From Alligator mississippiensis (taxonomy: Eukaryota; Chordata; Crocodylia; Alligatoridae): 64,000 nt of DNA. The stretch spans positions 209,814,978-209,878,977 of the forward strand of contig NC_081828.1 of NCBI RefSeq assembly GCF_030867095.1, given 5' to 3'. The notes under the pieces were generated by a model. It saw only the letters and a list, made by a program, of their open reading frames with translations. It did not search any database and was not told the origin of the DNA. Positions 25,608 to 36,192 of this stretch are shown piece by piece; position 1 is the stretch's first letter; every line of letters starts with the position of its first letter. The position numbers were made by a program, and so were the translations under genes.

Positions 25608-27373
25608 GTAAGTAGCTCATGCTTTGCATTCCTCGCCTGCCTGTGAGTCACCAAAAACATCCAAGCAATGTCCTCTCAGCAAAGGGCTGCAGCCAGGGCA
25701 GAGGGAATGTGTGAATTTGATGGGAATGTGGAGGAAGATGGGATCAACCCTCCTACAAATCACCCAGTTTCTCCTGCCGAAGAGCAGCCAAGCCAATTAA
25801 TTCCTCATATATGCACATGCAAATCCACTGGCAAACACTTATATATTATATATACATGCATGCCAAGATTATATATGTATGTATAGAATACATATCCCTG
25901 ATCGCATGCTCGTGCACACACACACATGCTATATATTCATATATATACTACATATACACATGCACTTAATTCTAGATGTTTTCTTTTTTTCTTTTTTTAA
26001 GTGCAGCATCTACCTACTTCCAGCATCTGCATTTCCCTTGCATTTTCACCTGCACTTCATCTATCTGGCTCTGGTCCATGAACAGTTGTGCCCCCTTGCT
26101 GCATACAATGAAGTCACTGCCATGCCCCACCCAGATGTGACAAACAAGGTGCCACCCTGCCCTGCTTTTTGCCTAGCCCAAAAAGAGTGATCCTTGGACC
26201 CTGTTGTCCGATGCCGCTCGGTTTAATCTACAGCAAAACTCCAGCAGACTACAAAGGAGGCAGGAGCTCAAGGCAGCGTGATATAAATATGGTTGATTGT
26301 GCTGGGCACTGAAGCTTGTAAAAGGTGGCAGCCAAAGGTCAGATCCTAATGGATCTGTTCCCATTGACTTCAGTGGGAGTTGTGACATAAACTGGGAATA
26401 AATCAGTTCCAGGATAGAAGGAAAAGAGTGTCTGTGACATTTCATGGGACTCTTTTTCCATCAAATCTTTATCAAGATGCGATCAAGCAATACAGCGAGG
26501 CCTGAGAGCACTGTACAGTGAACACAGCAGCGCGCACAAACCATTGCCCTCCGTAAAAGCAGGGCGAGGGGAACCTACACATGCACACAAGCAGGGTTTG
26601 GTCTCAGGTGGAGGCCTCTGAAGTCCCTTTCTCATAAGCATTCAAGGCAACAAATAGCGTCAAGCTGTGGGTAAAAAGATGAGTGTGTCAAAGACAATAA
26701 TGGCTGGAGTGCTGGTCTCTTAATACTAACACGGCATTTAACTCCCTGTTCTGCTCTTGGGCCTCACTCCTGCTACTGCCCCAGCATATCGTGGTGACTT
26801 TGCCCGGTCACCTCAATAAAGCATGTTCGGGCTCCCCTGAAACTCTGCACTTGCATACGGGATATCACACCTGTCCGGGCAATGAGCTGGGAAACTTCCA
26901 AAAATGTTTCACATATTAGACACTCCTTTTGTGTTTGTAATGTCAGCATTTGGACTTTTCAATCACAGAGTACCATTTTCAAAGGTATTCCTAGTTGTTT
27001 TTTTTAACAATAAAGCTCTGCTAAAAATCCTCAAAACATCCTATTGCAAGGGGGGCGGTGGGGTGGCGGTATTTAATTCAACCTGAAACACCTTTTTTTC
27101 TGTTTCCCAAAACTTTTGAAACATTTCCATTTTAAGTCAACCTGAAAACAAATTGTTTTTCCATTTTAGAGACATCCCAATGAACCAGAAGGATAAGCTA
27201 TTTTCAGTGTTCAACTTGTCCTCAACAGAATCTTTGGGTTTTAATTTTAATGGCTTCTTTCAGGTTTTCTGCCTGAAAAAGTAACTCTAAAATAAGACAC
27301 CCAATATAAGACCACACAGGACATATGTTAGCATATATCATTATGTTTAATTGCCGTTTGTGCCTTTTTTCAG
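25608..27373 (+). other. Intron
   Basis: No recognised coding exon. It holds an AT microsatellite (25.84-25.97 kb) and a long pyrimidine tract ending TTTTTTTAAG near 26,001. The downstream open stretch after that tract has only a weak donor (GTGCCA at about 26,149), so I leave it out. Confidence 0.5.
25836..25965. repeat. AT-rich simple repeat
   Basis: Alternating TATA/TACA/TGTA units interspersed with CACACA, typical of a degenerating dinucleotide repeat. Confidence 0.75.
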
Positions 27374-27427
27374 CATACCACAAAGGCTAGCATCATTCGT
27401 TCTCCTGACAGCCAGAAAGCAAGCAAG
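27374..27427 (+). CDS. XIRP1: Candidate 54-base coding exon of XIRP1
   Basis: A strong acceptor (GTGCCTTTTTTCAG|CAT) and a consensus donor (AGCAAG|GTATGA) bracket 54 bases encoding 18 residues, HTTKASIIRSPDSQKASK, in phase 0 to phase 0. The serine/basic content (RSPDS) suggests a phosphorylatable linker. Because it ends in phase 0 it can join without frame change to the giant exon, whose first base is the A of ATG, or to the LIM exon at 46,630 if the giant exon is skipped. No start codon of its own. The call rests on splice-site quality and phase, not on recognised homology. Confidence 0.5.
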
Positions 27428-28473
27428 GTATGAAATGCTAAAAACATGTGTGGTCACCTAACCAAATATTTGTGTACTTGCACACAGTGTGATTTAACAC
27501 CTAGCACATGGCAATGAGTAATGGTGTCGCGCTGAATCTGGAGGTCTGACTCCCCAGTGATCTAATTTCCAAGTTGTTTGCTGTGTTTGAAATAACCTTG
27601 CATTAAAATGGTCCAGTCACTTAAAAATACGTTGGTTCACAAGAAGCTGCACCTTTTCTGCAATTTGCTGTGAAATATAATGACCGCGGGGTTTCTTTTG
27701 TTGCTTTATTACTAATGTTCAGCCCAGATTTTGTTTTAAACTGCAACTATTTATGTTTAACTGAATGGAGTTATATTGCACATAGCTGATCTCAAGCCAA
27801 AAAAGTTAAAATGTCTTCCAAACATAATACTAGATGCTTGCAAAGAGTCAGCAGCTCTGATTGTACTGGGATCATCACTAGCTAGTAGGCCTCCAGTGGT
27901 TTCCACACAGCTATATACATATGTGGTCTTCATTGTTCAGTGGCTGAGTGTTGCCTGGTCAGTGGGTCCTCTCCCACTGGATTACCAGGAGACTGCATGG
28001 GCTTTCTTCTGAATTCCTGACACGGCCTTCATTCCCCAGACGCCATGCAGACACCACCCTGCACATCTGGGAGATAACTCAATGGGGTGTTAACTCCCTG
28101 CTTGCTGCTATTTGACAAGGCCCTACTAATATTATCCCAATGGTTGTCCTTCCTTGCTAACATTGCCCAGACTATCTCTGTTGCACTTTAGCTGAATTTA
28201 ACCACGGGAATGTTAGTGTCTAAGAGCCTGGATCGAGAGACTTTCCTTGACACATGTATTGCTTTGCGAACCGATTTAACCACGTAAGCGTTTGCAGTGG
28301 TGTGATGCTTTTGAGTGTTGTGTGCTGCTGAAGCCAAGATATGGAATTAATATTCAGTAGACGCATGGGTTTTCCCGGCTTTTTTATTTATTTATTTTTG
28401 CTGTTGTCACTACTAATGGCCACCGGTCTGAATGGGGAGAGACGATGCTGACATTTAAACTGTTTCCCTAAAG
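27428..28473 (+). other. Intron before the giant exon
   Basis: No exon seen. The 3' splice site is TGTTTCCCTAAAG directly before the ATG at 28,474; the pyrimidine tract is moderate rather than strong. A T-rich run (TTTATTTATTTATTTT) lies at about 28,381. Confidence 0.6.
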
Positions 28474-31400
28474 ATGGCAGAGGCTCAGAGCCAGAAGTCA
28501 GCTAAGGTGAATGGCAAGAAAACAGAAGAGGGCTTACCTCCTCCTGCCACCCAAGACACCCTTCAGGTCTCCGCTTCCCCCACGGGGAGCCAAGATCCAA
28601 ACCCCCTACCTCCACCTCCTACAAAGGAGTCCTTATCCAAGTTTTACCAGCAGCGCCAAGTGAATGAGCTGAAGAGGCTGTACAGACACATGCATCCTGA
28701 GCTGAGGAAGAACCTGGAGGAAGCTGTGACAGAAGACCTGGCAGAAATGCTCCACACTGAAGATCCCAACACACAGGCCTCAGTGAATCAGGACACAGTA
28801 GCCCCTAGTGACGTCCAGTCCATGCGCTGGATCTTTGAAAACTGGACACTGGACTCTATAGGGGATCATGAGGGCACCAAGAAGCTAGCCGACGAGGAGA
28901 CGAGGAGCGGGGACGTGAAAAGTACATCCATGAGGTTTGAGAGTCAGGCACTCAATGGGGACAAGTCATGTGCATCGATCAAAGTAGCAGAGACGGGACA
29001 GGCTAAAGGGGATGTGCGGACCGCCCGATGGCTGTTTGAAACCCAGCCACTGGACTCGTTAAACAAACTGTATACCGAGGAGGCAGACGTGCAGGAGGCA
29101 GTCCTCAAGGAGCCTGTTCAGAAAGGAGATGTGAAAGGTGCTGCACAGCTCTTTGAAACCCACTCCTTGGATGCCCTGGGACGTTGCTACTCCATGGAGG
29201 AGCAGAGTATCCTGCAGCTCAAGTCAGAAATGCAGGAGCAGAAAGGTGACGTCAAAAAAACCATCAAGCTCTTCCAGACTGAACCACTCTGCGCAATCAG
29301 GGACAAAACTGGGAACATTCACGAGATCAAATCTGTCTGCAGAGAAGAAATCCAGAGTAATGCCGTCAGGACAGCCCGCTGGCTATTTGAGACCCAGCCA
29401 CTGGATACCATCAATAAGGACACCTCTAAAGTGCAAATTATCCGGGGGATTTCATTAGAAGAGGCAGGAAAGCCAGATGTCAGTGGAGCAAGGTGGATAT
29501 TTGAAACTCAGCCTCTAGATGCCATCCGAGAGCTGACGGTGGAAGAAGAGGCTTTCAAAGCATCCATGGATTTTGTCCCAGGGGCGGATGTCAGTAAGCA
29601 GAGACTGCTCTTTGAGACTCAGGCCCTTGCTTCTCTCAAAGGAGAAGCCTCCGACAGTGGTCCAGCCAAAGAAGAAGTTGTCGGCGGTGACGTGAAATCA
29701 ACACTCTGGCTATTTGAAACCCAGCCCATGGAGACCCTGAAAGATAATTTTGAAGTGGGGCATTTAAAGAAAGTGAACCTTTCAGAAGAGGAGAGAGGAG
29801 ATGTGAAGCAGAGGAAGCACATCTTTGAGACCTGTCCCCTGGGTAGCATCTCCAAGGCATCCTCAGAAGAGGTCTCCGCCACCAATGTACAAGAGGTGGT
29901 GAAAGGAGACGTGAAATCATTCAAAACCTTGTTTGAGACTCTCCCTTTAGACAGCATTAAGCAGGCTGATGCTGAACCTGTCACCAAAGAGAAAGAGGAG
30001 ATCCCAGCTGGGAACGTCAAAGCCACCCAGGTGCTGTTTGAGACAACCCCTCTGTATGCTATCAAGGACAGCTTGGGCAATTTCCACCAGATCACCTCCG
30101 TCAGCAGAGAGCAAGTCATAAGCGGTGATGTCAAGAACTACAAATGGATGTTTGAAACCAGACCTCTAGACCAGTTTGATGAAAGCACCAAGAAGGTGGA
30201 TATCATTAGAGGGATCACCAAGCAGGAGGTGATGGCTGGGGATGTCAAAACAGCCAAGTGGCTCTTTGAAACCCAGCCCATGGATGTCATCCACACCCAG
30301 GTGAACCAAGGAGAAGAGCACTCATCGGTGAAAAGGGAGGTGTCCCAGAAGGGCGATGTGAAGACCTGCAGGTGGCTATTTGAGACACAGCCGATAGACA
30401 CGCTGTATGAGAAAACAGAGAAGAAGCAGGAAGAGGATGGCTCTGTACCACAGGCCAACGTCAAGTCATACACGTGGATGTTTGAGACCCAATCCCTGGA
30501 CTCCCTGAAAGGCCAGGAGGAACAGTATCTGCAGGTCAGCAAAGCATACTGCCAGGATGACTTACAAGGGGTTGATGTCAAAACTGTTAGCCACCTATTT
30601 GAGACTGAACCCCTGGTCAGTGATGCCTCCGGCGAGCATGACTCAAAGAAGCCTATCAGGTATTCCAGCCGTGTGGAGATACAGTCTGGGGAAGTGTCCA
30701 GGGTGAAGGAGTTCTTTGAAACCAAGCCCTTGGATACAGCGGATACACCGACTGCGGCCGTGAAAAAGAGCGATGTGCCCACAGCTGAGAACATCGAGGC
30801 TGGATCGGTGCACAAGTTCACCTGGCTCTTTGAGAACTGCCCAATGGATGCTATAAAGGACAACACTGAGGGCATCCAGGAAATCCCTCCAGAGAAGGAT
30901 ATCAAGGGCGGAGATGTGGGAGGCAAGAGGTTCGTTTTTGAGACCTACTCCCTCAACCAGATCCATGACGAGGTGGACGAAACAGAGATCAAGAGGATCC
31001 AGCAGGAGACTATGAGCAAAGCGAGTGTCAAGTCCTACACCATGCTGTTTGAGAGCCAGCCACTGTATGCCATTCAGGACAAGGATGGGGACTACCATGA
31101 AGTCACATCAGTGAAGAAGGAGGAGATCATGAAAGGTGATGTGAAAGGTGCCCGGTGGCTGTTTGAAACCAAGCCACTGAACCAGATCAAGAAGGAAGAG
31201 GAAGTGTTTGTTATTCGGGCTGTCACCCAAGAGGACATCAAGAAAGGGGACATCCAGGCTGCCCGATGGAGGTTTGAGACGGAGCCCCTTGATTCCTTCT
31301 CCCGTGGGAAGCGACCTGTGGTCAGGACAGTAGATGATGTGCAGAAAGGAGATGTCCAGTCCAACAAGCAGCTTTTTGAGTCTCAGCAAGTGAGCCAAAA

Positions 31401-34400
31401 GAAGTATGTGCGGATGGTCAGCGTCAGTGATGTCCAGCAAGGTGACGTGAGGACCTCCACCTGGCTCTTTGAGAACCAGCCCATTGATTCTCTGAAGGGG
31501 GAGCCTGACGGCAGCACCATCAGCACTGTGCAGAGAGAAGACAGTCAGAAAGGGGACGTCAAGCGCTGCACCTGGCTCTTTGAAACTCAGCCCATGGATA
31601 GCCTCAAAGACTCAGAAGTTTCTGCCCGCCCAGATGCCCCAGAAGCTATCCCATGTGCTGACGTGAAGAGCACAACGTGGCTATTTGAGACGACCCCCTT
31701 GGACAAACTCAGCTCTACTATACATGGAGAAGAAACAGAGGTGAGAGAGAGAACTGTGAGGGAAACTTTGCAAACCCTCTGCACCTGCCAAGCCATCCAG
31801 CATGGTGGGATCCTCATAGAAGCCAATGATGCAGAGAGCGTGAGGATGGCAAAGTACCAGCTCAGCAGCCCGGGCACTCCAGAGATCCAAAAAGAAGAGA
31901 CTGTGAAAGGCAATTTGCAACGGATCATCTTGCAGCTGCTGTACCAGACCAAAGTAGAGGCCCAGGGGGTGCTGGTGGAGGAGGATAAGGAGGGCAAGAT
32001 TAAAGTCAGCCCACTGCAGCTACTAGATCCAAGCAAAGCCCATAAAAGCGCAGAGGACTTGAGTGATGATGTGACAAAGGTTCTCCATGACCTCCCTAGC
32101 CAAGACATCTCCATCAAAAAGGGAATGGTCATTCAAGAGATGAAGACGGGGTCAAGGAAGATGACCATCTACTCCCTCCTGCACCACTCTGTTCAGCAGG
32201 AGGTTGTCAAAGGGGATGTGAAGTCAACCATCGGAAACCTGCTGGCTTCCTCACAAGAGCAGAGGACAGCAGCGACCATCAGACGGGAAGACAATGAGAA
32301 GGGAAATGTCCAACTGTACACCAGTTGCATTGAGAAGGGAGACCTGGACTATCTAAAGACCCTGCAGCATAAGTCAGAGTTTGAGTCCCTTGTCCAATCC
32401 CAAGCTGAACAGGAACCAGCTGAACCTATCCCAAGAGACACGCAGGGGGCTAAGACACATGTCTTGCAAGAAGAAGAACGAGCAGAGAAAGCAATTGCAG
32501 ATGTTGTCACAGGGGATGTGAAGAGGGCTACGAAAGTGCTCATGTGTGAAGGAGTAAGTAAAGAGGGCACGTTAGAGAGAGAAGCAACGGATGCAGGTGC
32601 CGCAAGCTCCACTGTGCAGTGTCTTGGGAAGCCCCTAAGCCTGCCCACAGTGGTGGAAAAGAAAGATACTAAGCGTGGGGAACTTAAGGTGACCATCAAG
32701 TCACTTCGAAAGAGTAAGGATGGTAGTGAGAAGGTGGAGAAGGAAGAATCGGTCATAGAGGGAGCCAAGGTTGCGCTGCAGGAAGAAGCCTCTGCTGAAG
32801 CGATGGCTCAGAAAGATGAGGCGGCCAAGGCAAGCCAGTGTCTGGTGGTGGGGCAGCCCAGCCAAATGACAGCAGACGGACAAGAGCAGGCTCTTGGAAG
32901 TGATCTTCAGGCCGCCATGCAGAGTCTGAGGCTGGCCACAGCCGAGGCGAAAAGCATTCAGCACCATGTCCAGAGCAAGCTCCACAAGAGCAGTGAGGAA
33001 GTCCACATGGCCTCCAAGCAGCAGGCCGTCAACACGCAGAAGAAAGTGACCCTCCAGTCAACGGTACGCAAGCAGGACTGTACCGCCACCCAGCAATGTC
33101 AAGCTCGCAGTGCCACCACCACCACCACCACCAAAGTCCACAAGGCCTCCAAGTCCCAGTCAAGCGTGTCACAGAAGAGCATGACGTCCCACAAAAAGGT
33201 CAGTGCTTCTGAGGAAGTACGGGGAGAACAGCAGTTGAGCCAGGAAAGTCAAGTTATGCCTAGTGCAGATGTTAGCATTAAGGATGGCCTTTATACTGCC
33301 AAGCCAGTGAAAACCTATGTAAATCCTTTCCTTGAGTCTGATTACAAAGAGCAAGCAGTGCAAGAAGAAAGAGAGCAAGATGTTATGATCAGAGGTGATG
33401 TAAAGACAGCTATCAGAGCACTGCAAAGTGCTGCGGCAGAACAGAGACCGGTAGAGAAGGAGGATGTTGTTCGAGGTAACTTAAAGGCCACGCTTCAGTC
33501 ACTGGAAAAGTCTAATGTTAATGTCTCCAAAGGGGATTTTAAAGCTGCTATGATATACAGAAATGCAGGGCAGTCGTATACCACATGTAAAAAGAAAAAT
33601 GAGGCTCCTGCGGTTAGTAACGAGGCAGCGGGAGTGGCTTCGGGGTCGCAGCCAGATACTGACTTTCCTCCTCCTCCTCCTCCTCCAGCTGCTGTGATGA
33701 AAACAGAGCATTGCCCACCCTCAACCAAAGCACCAGAAGCAGCCCCTCTACCACCAGCCAGCAAGGACGAAGGCCTGGAAGGTCCTGCACCCACACACAG
33801 CTCTCTGCCACAGACCCTTGCTCCCATCTCCACCCAAGCCAGTAATCAGAGCCCCCCAGGCAAGCCAGAGACTCTCCCCAAACCACAAATTACTGCCCCA
33901 CCACGGAAGAAACCAGTCCCACCTCCAAAACCTGAGCGTCTCTTACAAGAGGCACGTTCACACCATGATAGCAACAGCAAAGGGAGGTTGACCAAGCCAG
34001 TCCCACCCCCGCGGCCTCCTAAACCCCCAGGCCTAGGCAAGCTAAGCAGACCACCCATGGATGAGGCAAAGGGCACATGTGATGCAGAGGTATCAGAGCA
34101 ATCAGGTTGTGGGGAACATCCGACAAAACGCTGTACTCCACCGTCACCAGTAGTCAGCACTGCCAAGGCAAAGGACCAGACCTGTGAGACAGCAACACCA
34201 AAAGGCATTGCTAAAACACCTCTTCAGATAGCAGAGGAAAGGTACAAGGCAAGCAAGGAAGAACAGGGCAAGGTGGAGTCCAAGCATTCGAAGACATCAG
34301 AACCACTTAAAAATGAAGTGTCCGTTTCTGAATTGGAGCAGACAAACGAGAAAGCAGCAGTCCTGCAGGGCATTCAGGGATGCACGGACACTTGTAGCCC

Positions 34401-36192
34401 AGAGAACGGGTGCATATTCGCATCCAAACCAGGCTGTCTGGGTGGATCTCAGGCAGCTCTTGCTCACTCCGAAGGTCAGAGTAAGTCAAATGTATCTCCG
34501 AATGGTCAAGCCACCCTTCCAAGGAAAGGAGCTGCCTCACCCAAGGCAGAAAATGCAAGTGTGCCTAATGCTTACGAGTCATGGGACAATCAGAGCCATA
34601 TCCGGAAAACGAATCAGAAGAGAGCAGAAGGGAAATCAGCATTTGCCCATCAGCAGGTGACTGAGCAACAGCAGGTGAACAGCAGACGGCCGAGACCATG
34701 TGAAGTGGAGACGGAGCAGCTTGCAGAGGAGAAGCCAGTGGTGGTCATGCGAGAGAAGCCCGGCCGGGAAACGGAGGATGAACGGCGCAAGCGGCTGTCT
34801 GTTCACAAGGAGGAGATCATGAAGGGCAACGTGAAGGAGGCCATGGAGATCTTTGAGAACCTGCGGCGGCAGGAGGAGCTGCAGGAGATCCTGACGCGGG
34901 TGAGGGAGTTCGAAGAGGAGACGTGCAAGGTGGACGTAAAGGCCCTGAGGAGTTTCTTTGAGGACGTCCCCGAGTGGGTGGTTCGGCACAAGTCTCGCCA
35001 GCCGAAGCAGCCACCGCAGCACAAGGCTGAGAAGGTCGAGCCAGCGGTGAAGGAGGACTCCGACAGCGTCTCCTCGGTGGAGCTGGCTTTCGAAGACCTG
35101 GAGAGAGCAAGCGCTGAGATCATCCACCTGAAGGAGCAGACGCTCGCCAGGCTGCTGGACATTGAGGAGGCCATCAGGAAAGCTCTCTACTCAGTCTCCA
35201 GCCTGAAGTCCGAATCAGACATAGCTGGGCTCTCTGGCCTCTTCAAGGAGTCTCTGGGGAATGCCCAGAGCCCCGCTACTAGCAACAACATCCGCAAAAT
35301 CAGCATTGTGTCCAGCAAATCCAGGCAAGAAAAAACAGGACAGGAGACGTCAAACGCAGCCTCGGCAGGAAGTGCAAAGGCAACAGAAAAGACTGAGGTG
35401 TCCAAGGCCGAGTTAGCGGTCCCCAGCTTGGTTCAGCCCCGTGTGAGTTCTCCCTCCTCTCCTTCCTATATCTCCATCGCATCTGCTGCCAGAAAGCCTG
35501 CAGAGTCTCCCAGGGCAGCGCACGCTGCCTGGGATCTGCCCTCTCCGGACGTTCCTGACACCCAAGACAAAAGGGATCCCTTTTCTCTGGACAGATCTAG
35601 CTCATTAGTCCACAAATCAGGGGGGGCAGGTGGATGTGACCTAGCTCCAGTGGAGAACGAACAGGAGCCCATCCAAATGAAGGCAGGAATGAGCTCAATT
35701 AGACAGCACTCTCTTGGCAACCCAGAGCACCAGAGCAGTAGCACCAGTGACAAAGAAAAGTGCTCACTGGACACATCCAAGGGCAACTGCCATGGTGCGC
35801 TCAAGGGAGGCCTTTCTGATTTCAATCCTCAGGCTCCCCTGATTGTCTCCAGCCCACAAAACCCAAAGAGGCAGAAGAGCATCTTGGAACTGCAGACCGG
35901 GCCTAATGGATCCAAGCTCTACGGGGCCACCAGAACCGTGACGGAGCAGTACGAGGAGGTGGATCAGTTTGGAAACAAAATCATCACTTCGTCTACCACC
36001 GTCACCAAGCAAGCGGAGACCCAAACTTCCACCATGTGCGACGTTGTCTCTCCCCCCCACTACGAGGTCACCGCCTCGCCTCTGCTACGGAGGTATCTGC
36101 GCAGCCCAGGGGAAGAATTTCACTCCAACGGCAGCCTTCAGGACCCCGGAGTGGTCTTTGTCACTTTTGGTAACTCCAAACCCAAAAAATAG
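28474..36192 (+). CDS. XIRP1: XIRP1 (Xin) giant coding exon, 2,572 aa
   Basis: Xin actin-binding repeat protein 1 binds and bundles F-actin. It sits at intercalated discs and myotendinous junctions of striated muscle, and known partners include Mena/VASP, filamin C and beta-catenin. The single exon is intact. Residues about 46-85 hold a proline run and 'LYRHMHPELRKNLEEAV', the conserved XIRP head. I count 27 Xin repeats (pattern GDVKxxxWLFETxPLDxI) between about residues 112 and 1,080. Degenerate GDVK/GNLK units follow (about 1,150-1,700). Then come a poly-proline block (about 1,732), two SH3/EVH1-type motifs 'KPVPPPKP' and 'KPVPPPRPPKPP' (about 1,815-1,850), two terminal Xin-like units (about 2,118 and 2,154) and a C-terminal tail. 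From memory, human XIRP1 is 1,843 aa with 16 repeats, whereas chicken Xin is near this length. The head sequence and repeat order match XIRP1 rather than XIRP2. The ATG is the first base after the acceptor. Confidence 0.96.
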   Translation: MAEAQSQKSAKVNGKKTEEGLPPPATQDTLQVSASPTGSQDPNPLPPPPTKESLSKFYQQRQVNELKRLYRHMHPELRKNLEEAVTEDLAEMLHTEDPNTQASVNQDTVAPSDVQSMRWIFENWTLDSIGDHEGTKKLADEETRSGDVKSTSMRFESQALNGDKSCASIKVAETGQAKGDVRTARWLFETQPLDSLNKLYTEEADVQEAVLKEPVQKGDVKGAAQLFETHSLDALGRCYSMEEQSILQLKSEMQEQKGDVKKTIKLFQTEPLCAIRDKTGNIHEIKSVCREEIQSNAVRTARWLFETQPLDTINKDTSKVQIIRGISLEEAGKPDVSGARWIFETQPLDAIRELTVEEEAFKASMDFVPGADVSKQRLLFETQALASLKGEASDSGPAKEEVVGGDVKSTLWLFETQPMETLKDNFEVGHLKKVNLSEEERGDVKQRKHIFETCPLGSISKASSEEVSATNVQEVVKGDVKSFKTLFETLPLDSIKQADAEPVTKEKEEIPAGNVKATQVLFETTPLYAIKDSLGNFHQITSVSREQVISGDVKNYKWMFETRPLDQFDESTKKVDIIRGITKQEVMAGDVKTAKWLFETQPMDVIHTQVNQGEEHSSVKREVSQKGDVKTCRWLFETQPIDTLYEKTEKKQEEDGSVPQANVKSYTWMFETQSLDSLKGQEEQYLQVSKAYCQDDLQGVDVKTVSHLFETEPLVSDASGEHDSKKPIRYSSRVEIQSGEVSRVKEFFETKPLDTADTPTAAVKKSDVPTAENIEAGSVHKFTWLFENCPMDAIKDNTEGIQEIPPEKDIKGGDVGGKRFVFETYSLNQIHDEVDETEIKRIQQETMSKASVKSYTMLFESQPLYAIQDKDGDYHEVTSVKKEEIMKGDVKGARWLFETKPLNQIKKEEEVFVIRAVTQEDIKKGDIQAARWRFETEPLDSFSRGKRPVVRTVDDVQKGDVQSNKQLFESQQVSQKKYVRMVSVSDVQQGDVRTSTWLFENQPIDSLKGEPDGSTISTVQREDSQKGDVKRCTWLFETQPMDSLKDSEVSARPDAPEAIPCADVKSTTWLFETTPLDKLSSTIHGEETEVRERTVRETLQTLCTCQAIQHGGILIEANDAESVRMAKYQLSSPGTPEIQKEETVKGNLQRIILQLLYQTKVEAQGVLVEEDKEGKIKVSPLQLLDPSKAHKSAEDLSDDVTKVLHDLPSQDISIKKGMVIQEMKTGSRKMTIYSLLHHSVQQEVVKGDVKSTIGNLLASSQEQRTAATIRREDNEKGNVQLYTSCIEKGDLDYLKTLQHKSEFESLVQSQAEQEPAEPIPRDTQGAKTHVLQEEERAEKAIADVVTGDVKRATKVLMCEGVSKEGTLEREATDAGAASSTVQCLGKPLSLPTVVEKKDTKRGELKVTIKSLRKSKDGSEKVEKEESVIEGAKVALQEEASAEAMAQKDEAAKASQCLVVGQPSQMTADGQEQALGSDLQAAMQSLRLATAEAKSIQHHVQSKLHKSSEEVHMASKQQAVNTQKKVTLQSTVRKQDCTATQQCQARSATTTTTTKVHKASKSQSSVSQKSMTSHKKVSASEEVRGEQQLSQESQVMPSADVSIKDGLYTAKPVKTYVNPFLESDYKEQAVQEEREQDVMIRGDVKTAIRALQSAAAEQRPVEKEDVVRGNLKATLQSLEKSNVNVSKGDFKAAMIYRNAGQSYTTCKKKNEAPAVSNEAAGVASGSQPDTDFPPPPPPPAAVMKTEHCPPSTKAPEAAPLPPASKDEGLEGPAPTHSSLPQTLAPISTQASNQSPPGKPETLPKPQITAPPRKKPVPPPKPERLLQEARSHHDSNSKGRLTKPVPPPRPPKPPGLGKLSRPPMDEAKGTCDAEVSEQSGCGEHPTKRCTPPSPVVSTAKAKDQTCETATPKGIAKTPLQIAEERYKASKEEQGKVESKHSKTSEPLKNEVSVSELEQTNEKAAVLQGIQGCTDTCSPENGCIFASKPGCLGGSQAALAHSEGQSKSNVSPNGQATLPRKGAASPKAENASVPNAYESWDNQSHIRKTNQKRAEGKSAFAHQQVTEQQQVNSRRPRPCEVETEQLAEEKPVVVMREKPGRETEDERRKRLSVHKEEIMKGNVKEAMEIFENLRRQEELQEILTRVREFEEETCKVDVKALRSFFEDVPEWVVRHKSRQPKQPPQHKAEKVEPAVKEDSDSVSSVELAFEDLERASAEIIHLKEQTLARLLDIEEAIRKALYSVSSLKSESDIAGLSGLFKESLGNAQSPATSNNIRKISIVSSKSRQEKTGQETSNAASAGSAKATEKTEVSKAELAVPSLVQPRVSSPSSPSYISIASAARKPAESPRAAHAAWDLPSPDVPDTQDKRDPFSLDRSSSLVHKSGGAGGCDLAPVENEQEPIQMKAGMSSIRQHSLGNPEHQSSSTSDKEKCSLDTSKGNCHGALKGGLSDFNPQAPLIVSSPQNPKRQKSILELQTGPNGSKLYGATRTVTEQYEEVDQFGNKIITSSTTVTKQAETQTSTMCDVVSPPHYEVTASPLLRRYLRSPGEEFHSNGSLQDPGVVFVTFGNSKPKK
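33113..33131 (+). repeat. XIRP1: ACC codon repeat (poly-threonine) inside XIRP1
   Basis: A short run of ACC codons encodes six consecutive threonines around residue 1,548. It is a likely site of length variation between individuals or species. Confidence 0.8.
33666..33687 (+). repeat. XIRP1: CCT codon repeat (poly-proline) inside XIRP1
   Basis: Seven consecutive proline codons preceded by a phenylalanine (F-P7) near residue 1,732. An acidic/aromatic residue next to a proline run is the usual EVH1 (Mena/VASP) ligand type; binding here is inferred. Confidence 0.8.

Noticed and set aside
26002..26149. Open segment after a very strong pyrimidine tract
   Set aside because: The donor (GTGCCA) is weak and the translation has no XIRP or other recognisable character.
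29619..35127. Several long minus-strand open frames opposite XIRP1
   Set aside because: They are antisense shadows of the repetitive coding sequence; codon bias of the Xin repeats keeps the opposite strand open.
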